A DNA stretch of 30,895 nucleotides from DASVAL01 sp035649575. Its GTDB lineage: Bacteria > Planctomycetota > UBA1135 > UBA2386. The DNA lies in the NCBI GenBank assembly GCA_035649575.1, contig DASRJH010000187.1, positions 1 to 30,895 of the forward strand, in the 5' to 3' direction. A program made the position numbers and the translations under genes. Positions 23,959-30,895 of the stretch are shown piece after piece. Under the pieces are notes generated by a model. It was not told the origin of the DNA and searched no databases. It saw only the letters and a list, made by a program, of their open reading frames with translations. How positions within the stretch are numbered: position 1 is the first letter of the stretch; each line of letters begins with the position of its first letter.

Positions 23959-25629
23959 ATGAAGAAGATCCGCGCGTTGATCCACGCCTGGTTGGTGCTC
24001 GACTTCTTCGAGGACGCGCGTCGCACGGGCGGCACCGGCAGCAGTCTGACGACGACGATCTTCACGCAGTCGTTCCTCGCGCTGGTCTTTGCCGCGTTGC
24101 TCTACCCCGAAACGCCGCCGGTGCCGTTCGCGGCTGCCAATCTCTGCCTCTCGTCGCTGCTCGTCGCGATCGGCACGCTCGGCAACCAGGATCAGCTCCA
24201 TCGGCGCCGGGCCGAACGGAACCTGCTCGACCCCGCACCGATCGGCCGCGCCACGGTCGTGTTCGCGCGCGGCGGCCACGCGGCGTTCTACGTGTGTCTC
24301 GTGACCATCGGCATGGCGCTGCCGCCGGCCGTTCTGCTCGCGTATCTGCCGCAACACAGCTGGACGTCGGCCGTCGGCTACGTCGTGCTCGCGTGTGTAT
24401 GCAGCGGGCTTGCAACTGGTGCACTCGGCGTGAGCATGCGCATCCTCGTGCGCTGGCTCGGTCACGCGCGCGCAGCACTGCTCGCCGCGTCGGGCAAGGC
24501 CGTGCTGCTCGGCGGCGGGTTCGTGCTGTTCGCACTCGGCATGCAGCGCTTGCAGAAGGATGCCGCCTCGTTGCCGATCGGACGCCTCGGCGCCGAACTC
24601 CTGCCGCCCTACCACGCCGCGAGGCTGCTCGGTACGGGCGGCGGGGAGGCGTGGCGCATCCTGCCTCTCTTGGGCGCCGGGGCGCTGCTGCTGCTGCTGT
24701 CGCTCCTCTCTCTCGAAGTGGAATCGCCACGTCGCTCGCGCGCGGGTCCTCCGGATCCCCTGCGGTGGCTGCTCAGACTGTTGGCACGCCGCGGTCCGCG
24801 CTTGGGAATCGCCGAGTTCGTCGCGGTGTCGATGTGGCGCAGCGCGGGTTTCCGGTCTCGGGTGCTGCCGCTGCTCGGGTTGCCGGCCGGGATGGCGTTC
24901 TTGAGCTTGCAGGGCGAGGGGCAGCAGAACGGCGATGTGCTGATGTGCCTGCTGCTGCAGATTCCGGCCATCTACCTGCCCTTCCTGATCGCGTTCCTGC
25001 CGCGCGCCGACCAGACCGACACGGCATGGGTGTTCGGTCTGGCTCCGGGCCTCTCGCGTGGTCTGGTGCAGGACGCCACCTGGCGCGCCCTGGTGACGCA
25101 CGTGCTCGTGCCCGTGCACGCGATCGGATTGCTGCTGCTCTGGAGTTTCTCTTCGAACCGGCTCGACGCGACCGCAGCGTCCCTGTTCGCACTCGGCATC
25201 GCCGTGGTCGCGGCCCGCGCGATGGTGCGATCGCTCGACGACATTCCGTTCACGCAGAGCCGGGAAGCCGACGCCGCCACGGACCTCGGCGCCCTGTTCG
25301 GCGCCGCCGTCGTGCTCGGCGGGCTGGGAACGGTGTTTGGGGCCGTGCTCCCTCACGCCCTGCGTTGGCCCATCGCGGGGCTCGTGTTCGGCGGCGCCGT
25401 CTGGTGGCTGCAGCGTCTGGGCCAGCCGGACGAGGCTTTGGATCCAGCTTCTGGCGTGGCCTCGGCGGGATCCGATGGGGGAACCGAAGCTCCTGAAAGA
25501 GCCGAGGATCCGGCCGCCCGAGGCCGTCCTCCGGTGGGCTCGTTGGCAGGCGAACTGCGCGCGATCGCGGCGCTCTACGGGGCCCTCTGCGTGCTTCCGG
25601 TGCTGATCGGCACGATGTTTACGGGTTGA
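23959..25629 (+). CDS. Polytopic membrane protein, ABC-2-permease-like, no ATPase beside it
   Basis: 556 residues with about twelve hydrophobic segments. N-terminus K-K-I-R-A-L-I-H-A-W-L-V-L-D-F-F-E-D-A-R-R-T-G-G-T-G-S with a first amphipathic stretch, then T-I-F-T-Q-S-F-L-A-L-V-F-A-A-L-L and so on. The alternation of short cytoplasmic arginine loops and paired helices recalls multi-pass ABC-2-type export permeases, but there is no ATP-binding gene on either side and no domain I can name. A soluble acidic/Gly-rich stretch near residues 490-530 precedes the last helix. The ATG 23959 is chosen over an upstream reading because it starts the membrane part; the Shine-Dalgarno site is weak. It is divergent from the Nudix gene. 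Confidence 0.7.
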   Translation: MKKIRALIHAWLVLDFFEDARRTGGTGSSLTTTIFTQSFLALVFAALLYPETPPVPFAAANLCLSSLLVAIGTLGNQDQLHRRRAERNLLDPAPIGRATVVFARGGHAAFYVCLVTIGMALPPAVLLAYLPQHSWTSAVGYVVLACVCSGLATGALGVSMRILVRWLGHARAALLAASGKAVLLGGGFVLFALGMQRLQKDAASLPIGRLGAELLPPYHAARLLGTGGGEAWRILPLLGAGALLLLLSLLSLEVESPRRSRAGPPDPLRWLLRLLARRGPRLGIAEFVAVSMWRSAGFRSRVLPLLGLPAGMAFLSLQGEGQQNGDVLMCLLLQIPAIYLPFLIAFLPRADQTDTAWVFGLAPGLSRGLVQDATWRALVTHVLVPVHAIGLLLLWSFSSNRLDATAASLFALGIAVVAARAMVRSLDDIPFTQSREADAATDLGALFGAAVVLGGLGTVFGAVLPHALRWPIAGLVFGGAVWWLQRLGQPDEALDPASGVASAGSDGGTEAPERAEDPAARGRPPVGSLAGELRAIAALYGALCVLPVLIGTMFTG

Positions 25630-25642
25630 GGGACGAGGCGGG

Positions 25643-25671
25643 TTGTCAAGCACGCCGCAGGTGACTACGGT
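25643..25671 (+). promoter_or_regulatory. Putative sigma-70 promoter upstream of the 71-residue ORF and PilZ gene
   Basis: TTGTCA (25643-25648), a 17-base spacer and TACGGT (25666-25671). The -35 matches five of six consensus bases and the spacing is ideal; the -10 is weak. It would start transcription near 25678, ahead of the GAGGAG ribosome site. Confidence 0.45.
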
Positions 25672-25704
25672 TCTCTCTCCCCTGTTGGACACCGAGGAGT
25701 GCCT

Positions 25705-25920
25705 ATGGACGCAAGAACCGAGGTGCAGGATCCGACACCAACGCTGCCAGAGGGCAGCCCGGATCGCATGAGCTATGGGCGAGAGAGCAAAGCCGCGGGA
25801 GACCAGGCGACGACGTTGGCGGGGAAGAGGGCGACCAGGACTGAACCGAGACTCAGTGTCGACCCGATGCGCGCGACGGACAAATACCGGCTCGTGATGC
25901 CGTACTCGGGCCGGGTCTAG
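25705..25920 (+). CDS. Small orphan ORF (71 residues), doubtful but well-signalled
   Basis: The ATG at 25705 has a good GAGGAG Shine-Dalgarno site (25694-25699) at proper spacing and a promoter-like pair upstream, better signals than most genes here. The protein is polar, low in hydrophobic residues and without any recognised motif (start M-D-A-R-T-E-V-Q-D-P; end M-P-Y-S-G-R-V). Third codon positions are less GC-biased than in neighbours. It may be a real short protein, a leader ORF for the PilZ gene 64 bases on, or a remnant. No family was recognised. Confidence 0.4.
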   Translation: MDARTEVQDPTPTLPEGSPDRMSYGRESKAAGDQATTLAGKRATRTEPRLSVDPMRATDKYRLVMPYSGRV

Positions 25921-25984
25921 ATCGAGACGGTCTCGCGACCGACTCGGATTCAGCAGTACCGGGGGATTTGCCGATCTGCTGACC

Positions 25985-27598
25985 ATGAGCGACAAGCGTG
26001 GGAGTCGCCGTGGGGAACGGGTTCGCGTGGCAGCTGTCGCCACGCTCGAGACCACCGGAAGGTATGCCGGCAATCAGGCGATGTGCACGGTGCGCGACCT
26101 CTCTCGCACCGGCATCGGTCTCGAAACGGGACAGCCGCCGATGCCCGGACAGATCGTGCGCTTGCGCCTCGCACTGGGCAACCGGACGTTCGTGCTCCGC
26201 ACTCTCGCAACGCGCGTGGACCGTCGCCCCGGCAGCAACTTCTATTCAGTAGGGCTCGACTGGAGCAAGTGCGCGCCCGAGGAGCTCGCATTCCTCGACG
26301 AGGTGCTGGAGTCCGTCGAGACTGAAGAGGCCCAGCGTCCCGGTCCCGCGGCAACATCCACCGGCCCTGCTGCCAACCCACCGGGCACAGCAGGAGCGCC
26401 GACCAAGCCTCCTGGCCCGGCTACCTATTCCCCCGGCTTGGGGCCTAGGCCACCGGCGGGGATCCAACCTCGCGCGCCACTGGGGGAGCAACCGCCCGCT
26501 GCAGCAAGACCCGCCGGCCCTGCGGCCAACCCACCGGGACCAGTTGCAAGATCCCCCGTGCCGCCGACCAAACCCACGGGGTCAGGTGGCCCCCCCCCGG
26601 GCCCAGGGGCAAGGCCCTCCGTGCCTGCGGTCCCGAATCGCGCCCCAGTTGCGCCCCCAGTAGAGCCACCCGGACAGGCAAGGCCCAGCCAGGCAGCCAA
26701 ACCCCCGGGCCCAGCTCCTAGCACTCCGGGTCCAGTGCCAAACTCGCCCGCGCCGGCGACGAAACCGCGCGGTCCGGCTGCGTACCAACACGCGCGAGCG
26801 GCAAGCCCACCCGTGCCGCCGGCCGGAAACCGCGCCCCTGTGGCCGAGCGAAGCAGCCCAGCGGCGAGGCCCGCTCCAGAGGCAGCGCCACCCAGCCCGG
26901 TGGCCAAGCAACCCCCTCCGGCGCTCGCGCCTCGCAAGCCATTGGGCAGTCCCGAACTCGAGGATGCACCCGTGGACAGCCCCGCCCCGGTGGAGGAGCG
27001 TTCCGACCTGCTGGACGATCTCCCCAGCCTGGTGGACGAGGATCCCGCCGCGGTGGGCGAGGATCCAGACGCACTGGACCAGGATCCAGACGCCGTGGAC
27101 GTGGATCTCGACGCACTGGACGCGGAACCTGACGCACTGGACGAGGATCCAGACGCAGCGGAAGCGCATCCCGGCTCGGTGGAGAGCAAGTCCGTGAGCG
27201 GGCCAGCGCCATCGAAGCCTGCCGAGGACAGGTCCGGAAAGGACACGCGACGCGGCAAACGCGTCAAGGCTTCGGGCATCGCCACGCTCGAGACCGGCGG
27301 CCTCAATGCGACCAATCAGGCGGTGTGTACCGTACGCGACCTCTCGCGCAGCGGCATCGGGCTCGAGACCGGACAACCACCCGAAGTCGGTCAGGTCGTG
27401 CGCCTGCGGCTCGTACTCAACGGCCAGATGGTGACGCTGAGCACCATCGCAACGCGTGTGGATCGCCGCGCCAACAGCAACTTCTACCAGGTCGGGCTCG
27501 ACTGGAGCCGCTGCAAGCCGGAAGAACTCGCGTTCCTCGACGAGGTGCTCAAAGCCGTCGAACCGCCCGAACGCGTGAAGAGCAAGCCCCGGAGATAG
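25985..27598 (+). CDS. Tandem PilZ-domain protein with proline-rich and acidic-repeat linker
   Basis: 537 residues. PilZ-1 (about 5-110) has R-R-G-E-R (RxxxR) and D-L-S-R-T-G (D/NxSxxG), the two c-di-GMP-binding motifs. PilZ-2 (about 421-525) has R-R-G-K-R and D-L-S-R-S-G and is close to a copy of PilZ-1: same C-T-V-R-D-L-S, same G-I-G-L-E-T-G-Q-P-P, same P-E-E-L-A-F-L-D-E-V-L. Between them lie some 200 residues rich in Pro/Ala/Gly, then an acidic block of seven-residue repeats (D-P-D-A-L-D-E type). PilZ domains sense c-di-GMP and act in motility, adhesion or polysaccharide control. No effector domain is seen, so two sensors on a flexible tether, perhaps a scaffold, is the best guess. It converges on rluA-like with a 5-base gap. 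Confidence 0.9.
   Translation: MSDKRGSRRGERVRVAAVATLETTGRYAGNQAMCTVRDLSRTGIGLETGQPPMPGQIVRLRLALGNRTFVLRTLATRVDRRPGSNFYSVGLDWSKCAPEELAFLDEVLESVETEEAQRPGPAATSTGPAANPPGTAGAPTKPPGPATYSPGLGPRPPAGIQPRAPLGEQPPAAARPAGPAANPPGPVARSPVPPTKPTGSGGPPPGPGARPSVPAVPNRAPVAPPVEPPGQARPSQAAKPPGPAPSTPGPVPNSPAPATKPRGPAAYQHARAASPPVPPAGNRAPVAERSSPAARPAPEAAPPSPVAKQPPPALAPRKPLGSPELEDAPVDSPAPVEERSDLLDDLPSLVDEDPAAVGEDPDALDQDPDAVDVDLDALDAEPDALDEDPDAAEAHPGSVESKSVSGPAPSKPAEDRSGKDTRRGKRVKASGIATLETGGLNATNQAVCTVRDLSRSGIGLETGQPPEVGQVVRLRLVLNGQMVTLSTIATRVDRRANSNFYQVGLDWSRCKPEELAFLDEVLKAVEPPERVKSKPRR
27041..27166 (+). repeat. Six tandem 21-bp repeats in the PilZ linker
   Basis: Units start at 27041, 27062, 27083, 27104, 27125 and 27146. 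Each codes for a seven-residue D/E-rich unit of the type D-P-D-A-L-D-E. Units at 27062, 27083 and 27146 begin with the identical GATCCAGACGC. A diverged seventh unit may follow at 27167. The lengths are multiples of three, so copy-number change would not shift the frame. Confidence 0.85.
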
Positions 27599-27603
27599 CC
27601 GGC

Positions 27604-28611
27604 CTACGGCACGAGGGCCGCCATGTCGGCGGGCAACGGTGCTACCAGCGTGGTCTCGCGGGACAGCATCGGATGGAAGAACGTGAGCGTGTGCGAGTGC
27701 AGCGCATGTCGATCGAGCACCAGATGCGCGCGCTGAGCTTCGCCGAGCGTGCCGGCGAGCTGCTGCAAGAACAACTGCTCGTCGCCTCCGTAGAGTTTGT
27801 CGCCGACGATCGGACAGCCGATGGCCGCGAGATGCACGCGGATCTGGTGGGTGCGACCGGTCTTCGGACGCACTTCCAACAACGAGTAGAGGGCTCCGCG
27901 GCGCACGACGCGGAAGTTCGTCAATGCCGGCTGGCCCGCGCCTGAATCACTGGTCGTCAGCTTGAGCCGCACCGACGACGTCTTGTCGGGCACCATCGAG
28001 AGGTCGATCGAGCCTTCGGGCTGCGACGGGCATCCGTGCACGACGGCCAGGTAGGACTTCTGCACGAGCCGATCTTCGAACTGACGCGCGACCAGGTAGT
28101 GGAACCGTTCGTCGAGGCCCACCGCGACGACGCCCGACGTCTCGACATCGATGCGATGCAAGAGACGTGGGACCACGTCGTGTTCGGGATCGTCGGGATG
28201 GCGGTAGCGGCGATGCAACGCGTGCATCAGCGTGCCGTCGAGGCGGCGGCCCGACGGGTGCACGGCCATGCCGGCCGGCTTGTCCACCGCGATCATCCAT
28301 GCATCCTCGTAGAGGACCGGGAACTCGACGTTGGCTCCGGGGTCCGGATTCGCGGTCGGATTCGGCGGGATGTCGACGACGATCGTCTCCCCGGTCCGAA
28401 CGCGACGCGATGACTGCACGCGGCGGCCGTCGACGAGCACGAAGCCGCCGCCGATCAGGCGATGGATGCTCGATCGCGACCGCCAGGTGAGGACCGCAGT
28501 CAGCGCGAGGTCGAGGCGCTGGCCCTCGAGCCGGGCATCGACGAGGATCTTGAGCTGCTCGAGCGGCTTGCTGAGGTCGCGTGGACCTTGCCCCGGATAC
28601 TTCGGCAGCAT
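27604..28611 (-). CDS. RluA-family pseudouridine synthase
   Basis: 335 residues. The S4 RNA-binding domain lies at about 20-80 (G-Q-R-L-D-L-A-L, S-I-H-R-L-I-G-G-G-F-V-L-V-D-G). The catalytic domain contains H-R-I-D-V-E-T-S-G (152-160), the RluA active-site motif with Asp155, then L-E-V-R-P-K-T-G-R-T-H-Q-I-R-V-H-L (motif III). Enzymes of this group isomerise uridines in 23S rRNA or tRNA; RluD- and RluC-like activities cannot be told apart from sequence alone. It sits 16 bases downstream of rpsU, suggesting co-transcription of ribosome-related genes. The ATG at 28611 has no Shine-Dalgarno site. Confidence 0.93.
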   Translation of the reverse strand: MLPKYPGQGPRDLSKPLEQLKILVDARLEGQRLDLALTAVLTWRSRSSIHRLIGGGFVLVDGRRVQSSRRVRTGETIVVDIPPNPTANPDPGANVEFPVLYEDAWMIAVDKPAGMAVHPSGRRLDGTLMHALHRRYRHPDDPEHDVVPRLLHRIDVETSGVVAVGLDERFHYLVARQFEDRLVQKSYLAVVHGCPSQPEGSIDLSMVPDKTSSVRLKLTTSDSGAGQPALTNFRVVRRGALYSLLEVRPKTGRTHQIRVHLAAIGCPIVGDKLYGGDEQLFLQQLAGTLGEAQRAHLVLDRHALHSHTLTFFHPMLSRETTLVAPLPADMAALVP

Positions 28612-28627
28612 CGCTGCACCGACGCGC

Positions 28628-28951
28628 TTACGTGTCGCCGCGCTGGATCGTCGTGTCGGCGGTCAAGGGATCGAAGTCAGGTCCTTCGTTGTTGCGACGG
28701 TCCACGGTCTTGCCCGGACGCGTCCTGCGCTTCCTGTTCGAGCGACCCCCGCTGTTGCCGCCGCGCTTGCGTTCGGCCATCACGATGTTGCGCAGACGCT
28801 CGCGCTCTTCGCGACGCCGCTTGTCGCTCGATTTCTCGTGGTAGGCGTGTTTCTTGGCGAGACGGAAGATGCCCGCATAGTTGCACTGGCGCTTGAAGCG
28901 GCGCAGTGCAGCCTCGAGCGGCTCGTTCGGGCGGACCTGGACGCGAATCAT
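28628..28951 (-). CDS. rpsU: Ribosomal protein bS21 with extended basic/acidic tail
   Basis: 107 residues; ordinary bS21 is about 60-75. The core is at 1-58: I-R-V-Q-V-R-P-N-E-P-L-E-A-A-L-R-R-F-K-R with K-R-R-R-E-E-R-E-R-L-R closing it. The extra tail (about 59-107) is first basic (K-R-G-G-N-S-G-G-R-S-N-R-K-R-R-T-R) and then acidic (N-E-G-P-D-F-D-P-L-T-A-D). bS21 sits on the 30S platform near the anti-Shine-Dalgarno region. Right before the ATG the leader reads TTCCTTCCTC, pyrimidine-rich and without any Shine-Dalgarno site. It is first in a likely operon with the RluA-type gene. Confidence 0.92.
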   Translation of the reverse strand: MIRVQVRPNEPLEAALRRFKRQCNYAGIFRLAKKHAYHEKSSDKRRREERERLRNIVMAERKRGGNSGGRSNRKRRTRPGKTVDRRNNEGPDFDPLTADTTIQRGDT

Positions 28952-29064
28952 GAGGAAGGAAGTAGCAGGGAAGCCGGGCGGATCCGGCCGGCAGCACCAC
29001 GATGGCGGCGCGGGCCAACCTCGCGTATCGTGCGTGCGAACCCGAACCGGGGAAAGGGCGAGAG

Positions 29065-29092
29065 ACCATACCCAATCGCCATCGCAGGGCAA
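29065..29092 (-). promoter_or_regulatory. Putative promoter of rpsU
   Basis: On the minus strand, TTGCCC (29092-29087), a 16-base spacer and TATGGT (29070-29065), giving a leader of about 105-110 bases to the rpsU ATG at 28951. The rest of the divergent 165-base gap towards recD2 shows no clear second promoter. Confidence 0.35.
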
Positions 29093-29116
29093 TGCCGTGG
29101 CTGCTGCTCGTGCCCG

Positions 29117-30895
29117 ATGAGTGCAGAAACCGAACGCGACGTAACCGTGCTGGGAACCATCGAGCGGTTCACGTTCCGCAATCCCGACACCGGTTGGGCG
29201 GTCGTGAGGCTGCTCGACGAGGCCGCGGGCCGGCCCATCACCGCCGTGGGATCGATGGCTCAACTAACTGAGGGGCAGCGGCTTAAGATCACTGGCAAGG
29301 AAGCGACCCATCCGCGGTTCGGGGTCCAGGTGAAGGTCGAGACGTTCGAACCCATTGCCCCGACGACCGCGGAAGGCATCGAGGCCTACCTCGCGTCGGG
29401 CCTCGTCAAGGGTGTCGGCCCCGCCACCGCGAAGAAGATCGTGCAGGCTCTCGGCACCGACGCACTGCGCATCATCGAGGAGGAGCCGGAGCGAGTGCGC
29501 AAGATCCGGGGACTCAACGCGCGCAAGGCCGAGGATCTCTCGAGTGCGGTGCGGGCGCAGAAGGACATGCAGAACGTCCTGATCTTCCTGCGCACGTACG
29601 GGCTCGGTGCCGGACTCGCAACGCGCATCGTGCGACGCTACGGCGCCAAGGCCTCGGCGCTCGTGCAGGCCAATCCCTACCGCCTCGCGGACGATGTCAT
29701 CGGCGTCGGCTTTCGCACCGCAGACCGTCTCGCCGGCCAGTTGGGCATCGCCCCGGAGTCTCCGGAGCGACTCGACGCGGGGCTCGAGTTCTCGCTCACG
29801 CAGGCAGCCAAGGAGGGCCACTGTTTCCTGCCCGAGGAGGACCTCGTGCAGCGCACGGCCGAGTTGCTGGCATGCGCGACGGATCCGTTGCGAGCGCGCT
29901 TGCCCTTGCTCGGCAAGGCCGGCCGCGTCGTGCGACAGCTGCCACCCGGCCCCATCCTTCTGCACGAGGATCCACGCCCCATCGTCTACCCGAGCATGCT
30001 CGCGGCCGCAGAAGACGGCGTCGCGCGCGCGCTCGACAACCTGCTGACAGGAAGCCACAGTCGCACGCCGATCCGAGCCGCGGCTGCTGTTGCCTGGTTC
30101 GAGCAGACCTCCGGGATGTCGCTGCCCGAGGGACAGAAAGACGCCCTCGTTCGCGCACTCACCGAGTCGGTATCCATCGTCACGGGCGGTCCGGGTGTCG
30201 GCAAGACGACCATCGTGCGCGCGCTCGTCCAGATCCTTGCACGGAAACGAATGCGACTGCTGCTCGCGGCGCCGACCGGCCGTGCCGCCAAGCGTCTCGA
30301 GGAATCGACGGGGCATGCCGCCTCCACGCTGCATCGCCTGCTCGAGTTCACGCCCGGAACCAACAAGTTCGCTCACAACCGCGAGAACCCGCTCGAGGGA
30401 GAGATGCTCGTCGTCGACGAGACCTCGATGCTCGACGTGCAACTCGCCTACGCGCTGCTGCGCGCTGTCCCGCCGACCATGAGCCTGGTCCTCGTCGGCG
30501 ACCGCAACCAGTTGCCATCCGTAGGTCCGGGCAACGTGCTCGCGGACATCATCGAGAGCGGACGTGTCGCCACGACTGCGCTCACGAAGATCTACCGCCA
30601 GCAGCGCGGCTCGGACATCGTGCGAGTCGCGCATGGGATCCTGCACGGCGAAGTGCCGACAAGTGGAGGCGACGGCAGCGACTTCTACTTCGTCGAAGCG
30701 CGGAGCTCCGCGCACGCGAGGACGTTGATCCACGAGTTGATCACGCAGCGCATCCCGAAGCGGTTCGGCCTCGATCCACTGCAGGACGTGCAGGTCCTGT
30801 GCCCGATGTATCGCGGCGAGGTCGGCGCCGATGTCCTGAATCGCGATCTCCAAGACCTACTGAACCCGGGGCAGATCGAAGTCGAACGCGCCGGC
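29117..30895 (+). CDS. recD2: RecD2-type ATP-dependent DNA helicase (5'->3', SF1B), C-terminus off right edge
   Basis: The 593 codons present (frame 29117) run from the ATG to the window end; full RecD2 proteins are about 720-850 residues. N-terminus: OB-like start (V-T-V-L-G-T-I-E-R-F-T-F-R-N-P-D-T-G-W-A-V-V), then helix-hairpin-helix (G-L-V-K-G-V-G-P-A-T-A). The Walker A G-G-P-G-V-G-K-T (357-364) and the Walker B D-E-T-S-M (434-438) are intact, as is the motif III region V-L-V-G-D-R-N-Q-L-P-S-V-G-P-G. The later motifs are cut off. RecD2 is a RecBC-independent helicase with strand-separation roles in repair. It diverges from rpsU. The ATG at 29117 has no Shine-Dalgarno site. Confidence 0.93.
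   Translation, partial: MSAETERDVTVLGTIERFTFRNPDTGWAVVRLLDEAAGRPITAVGSMAQLTEGQRLKITGKEATHPRFGVQVKVETFEPIAPTTAEGIEAYLASGLVKGVGPATAKKIVQALGTDALRIIEEEPERVRKIRGLNARKAEDLSSAVRAQKDMQNVLIFLRTYGLGAGLATRIVRRYGAKASALVQANPYRLADDVIGVGFRTADRLAGQLGIAPESPERLDAGLEFSLTQAAKEGHCFLPEEDLVQRTAELLACATDPLRARLPLLGKAGRVVRQLPPGPILLHEDPRPIVYPSMLAAAEDGVARALDNLLTGSHSRTPIRAAAAVAWFEQTSGMSLPEGQKDALVRALTESVSIVTGGPGVGKTTIVRALVQILARKRMRLLLAAPTGRAAKRLEESTGHAASTLHRLLEFTPGTNKFAHNRENPLEGEMLVVDETSMLDVQLAYALLRAVPPTMSLVLVGDRNQLPSVGPGNVLADIIESGRVATTALTKIYRQQRGSDIVRVAHGILHGEVPTSGGDGSDFYFVEARSSAHARTLIHELITQRIPKRFGLDPLQDVQVLCPMYRGEVGADVLNRDLQDLLNPGQIEVERAG

Noticed and set aside
22843..26073. Very long minus-strand reading of 1076 residues.
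   Set aside because: It overlaps well-supported Nudix and membrane-protein genes and is Arg/Pro-rich low-complexity sequence, as expected from the opposite strand of GC-rich genes.
1..30895. Mobile element, CRISPR, tRNA or rRNA.
   Set aside because: No transposase, integrase, cas gene, regular spacer repeat, or RNA gene pattern was seen.

Overview
The window is high-GC DNA with dense, short-gapped genes on both strands; the longest gene-free gaps are about 175 bases. Several traits point to a bacterium of the Planctomycetota type, or a similar deep-branching, signalling-rich lineage. These are an ECF sigma factor translationally coupled to a Ser/Thr kinase with TPR repeats, large secreted proteins of repeated beta-sandwich modules, a secreted alpha/alpha-toroid protein, a tandem PilZ protein, many GTG starts, and few Shine-Dalgarno sites. 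This assignment is inference; there is no rRNA or other marker here.

Layout. Bases 1-82 hold the first 27 codons of a DNA glycosylase that runs off the left edge. Bases 188-4422 (minus) are a tight four-gene operon: ECF sigma factor, single-pass anti-sigma-like protein, secreted thioredoxin-fold/TPR protein, and secreted Ig-like-module protein. The thioredoxin gene has an in-frame TGA exactly where the first active-site cysteine of WCxxC should be. A perfect 6-bp hairpin with a GUC loop follows at the spacing of a bacterial SECIS element. I read it as a selenocysteine codon, and it is the strongest find here. Bases 4537-6931 (plus) are a degenerate XPB-like helicase overlapping a Bax1-like nuclease. 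Bases 6942-10984 (minus) hold CorA, an N-formylglutamate-amidohydrolase-family enzyme and a second large secreted protein. Bases 11064-12530 (plus) hold a lipoprotein and thioredoxin reductase.

Bases 12550-14382 (minus) are the toroid protein, with a perfect 10-bp inverted repeat over its start. Bases 14488-16041 (plus) hold a DUF1579 protein and a ZU5-like lipoprotein. Bases 16055-18954 (minus) are the ECF sigma/kinase pair. Bases 19130-22241 (plus) hold a secreted protein ending in a GyrI-like domain, a 40-residue membrane peptide and a two-domain ThyX-like protein. Bases 22280-23783 (minus) are a GT-B half-protein and a Nudix hydrolase. Bases 23959-27598 (plus) hold a polytopic membrane protein, a small orphan ORF and the tandem PilZ protein. 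Bases 27604-28951 (minus) are rpsU and an RluA-type pseudouridine synthase. RecD2 begins at 29117 and runs off the right edge.

Functionally this is chromosomal core and lineage-specific sequence, not a mobile island. I see no transposase, integrase, CRISPR array, tRNA or rRNA. Themes are envelope sensing (two sigma-factor modules, PilZ), thiol/selenol redox (thioredoxin-like protein, TrxB), and DNA maintenance (glycosylase, XPB/Bax1 pair, RecD2, Nudix).
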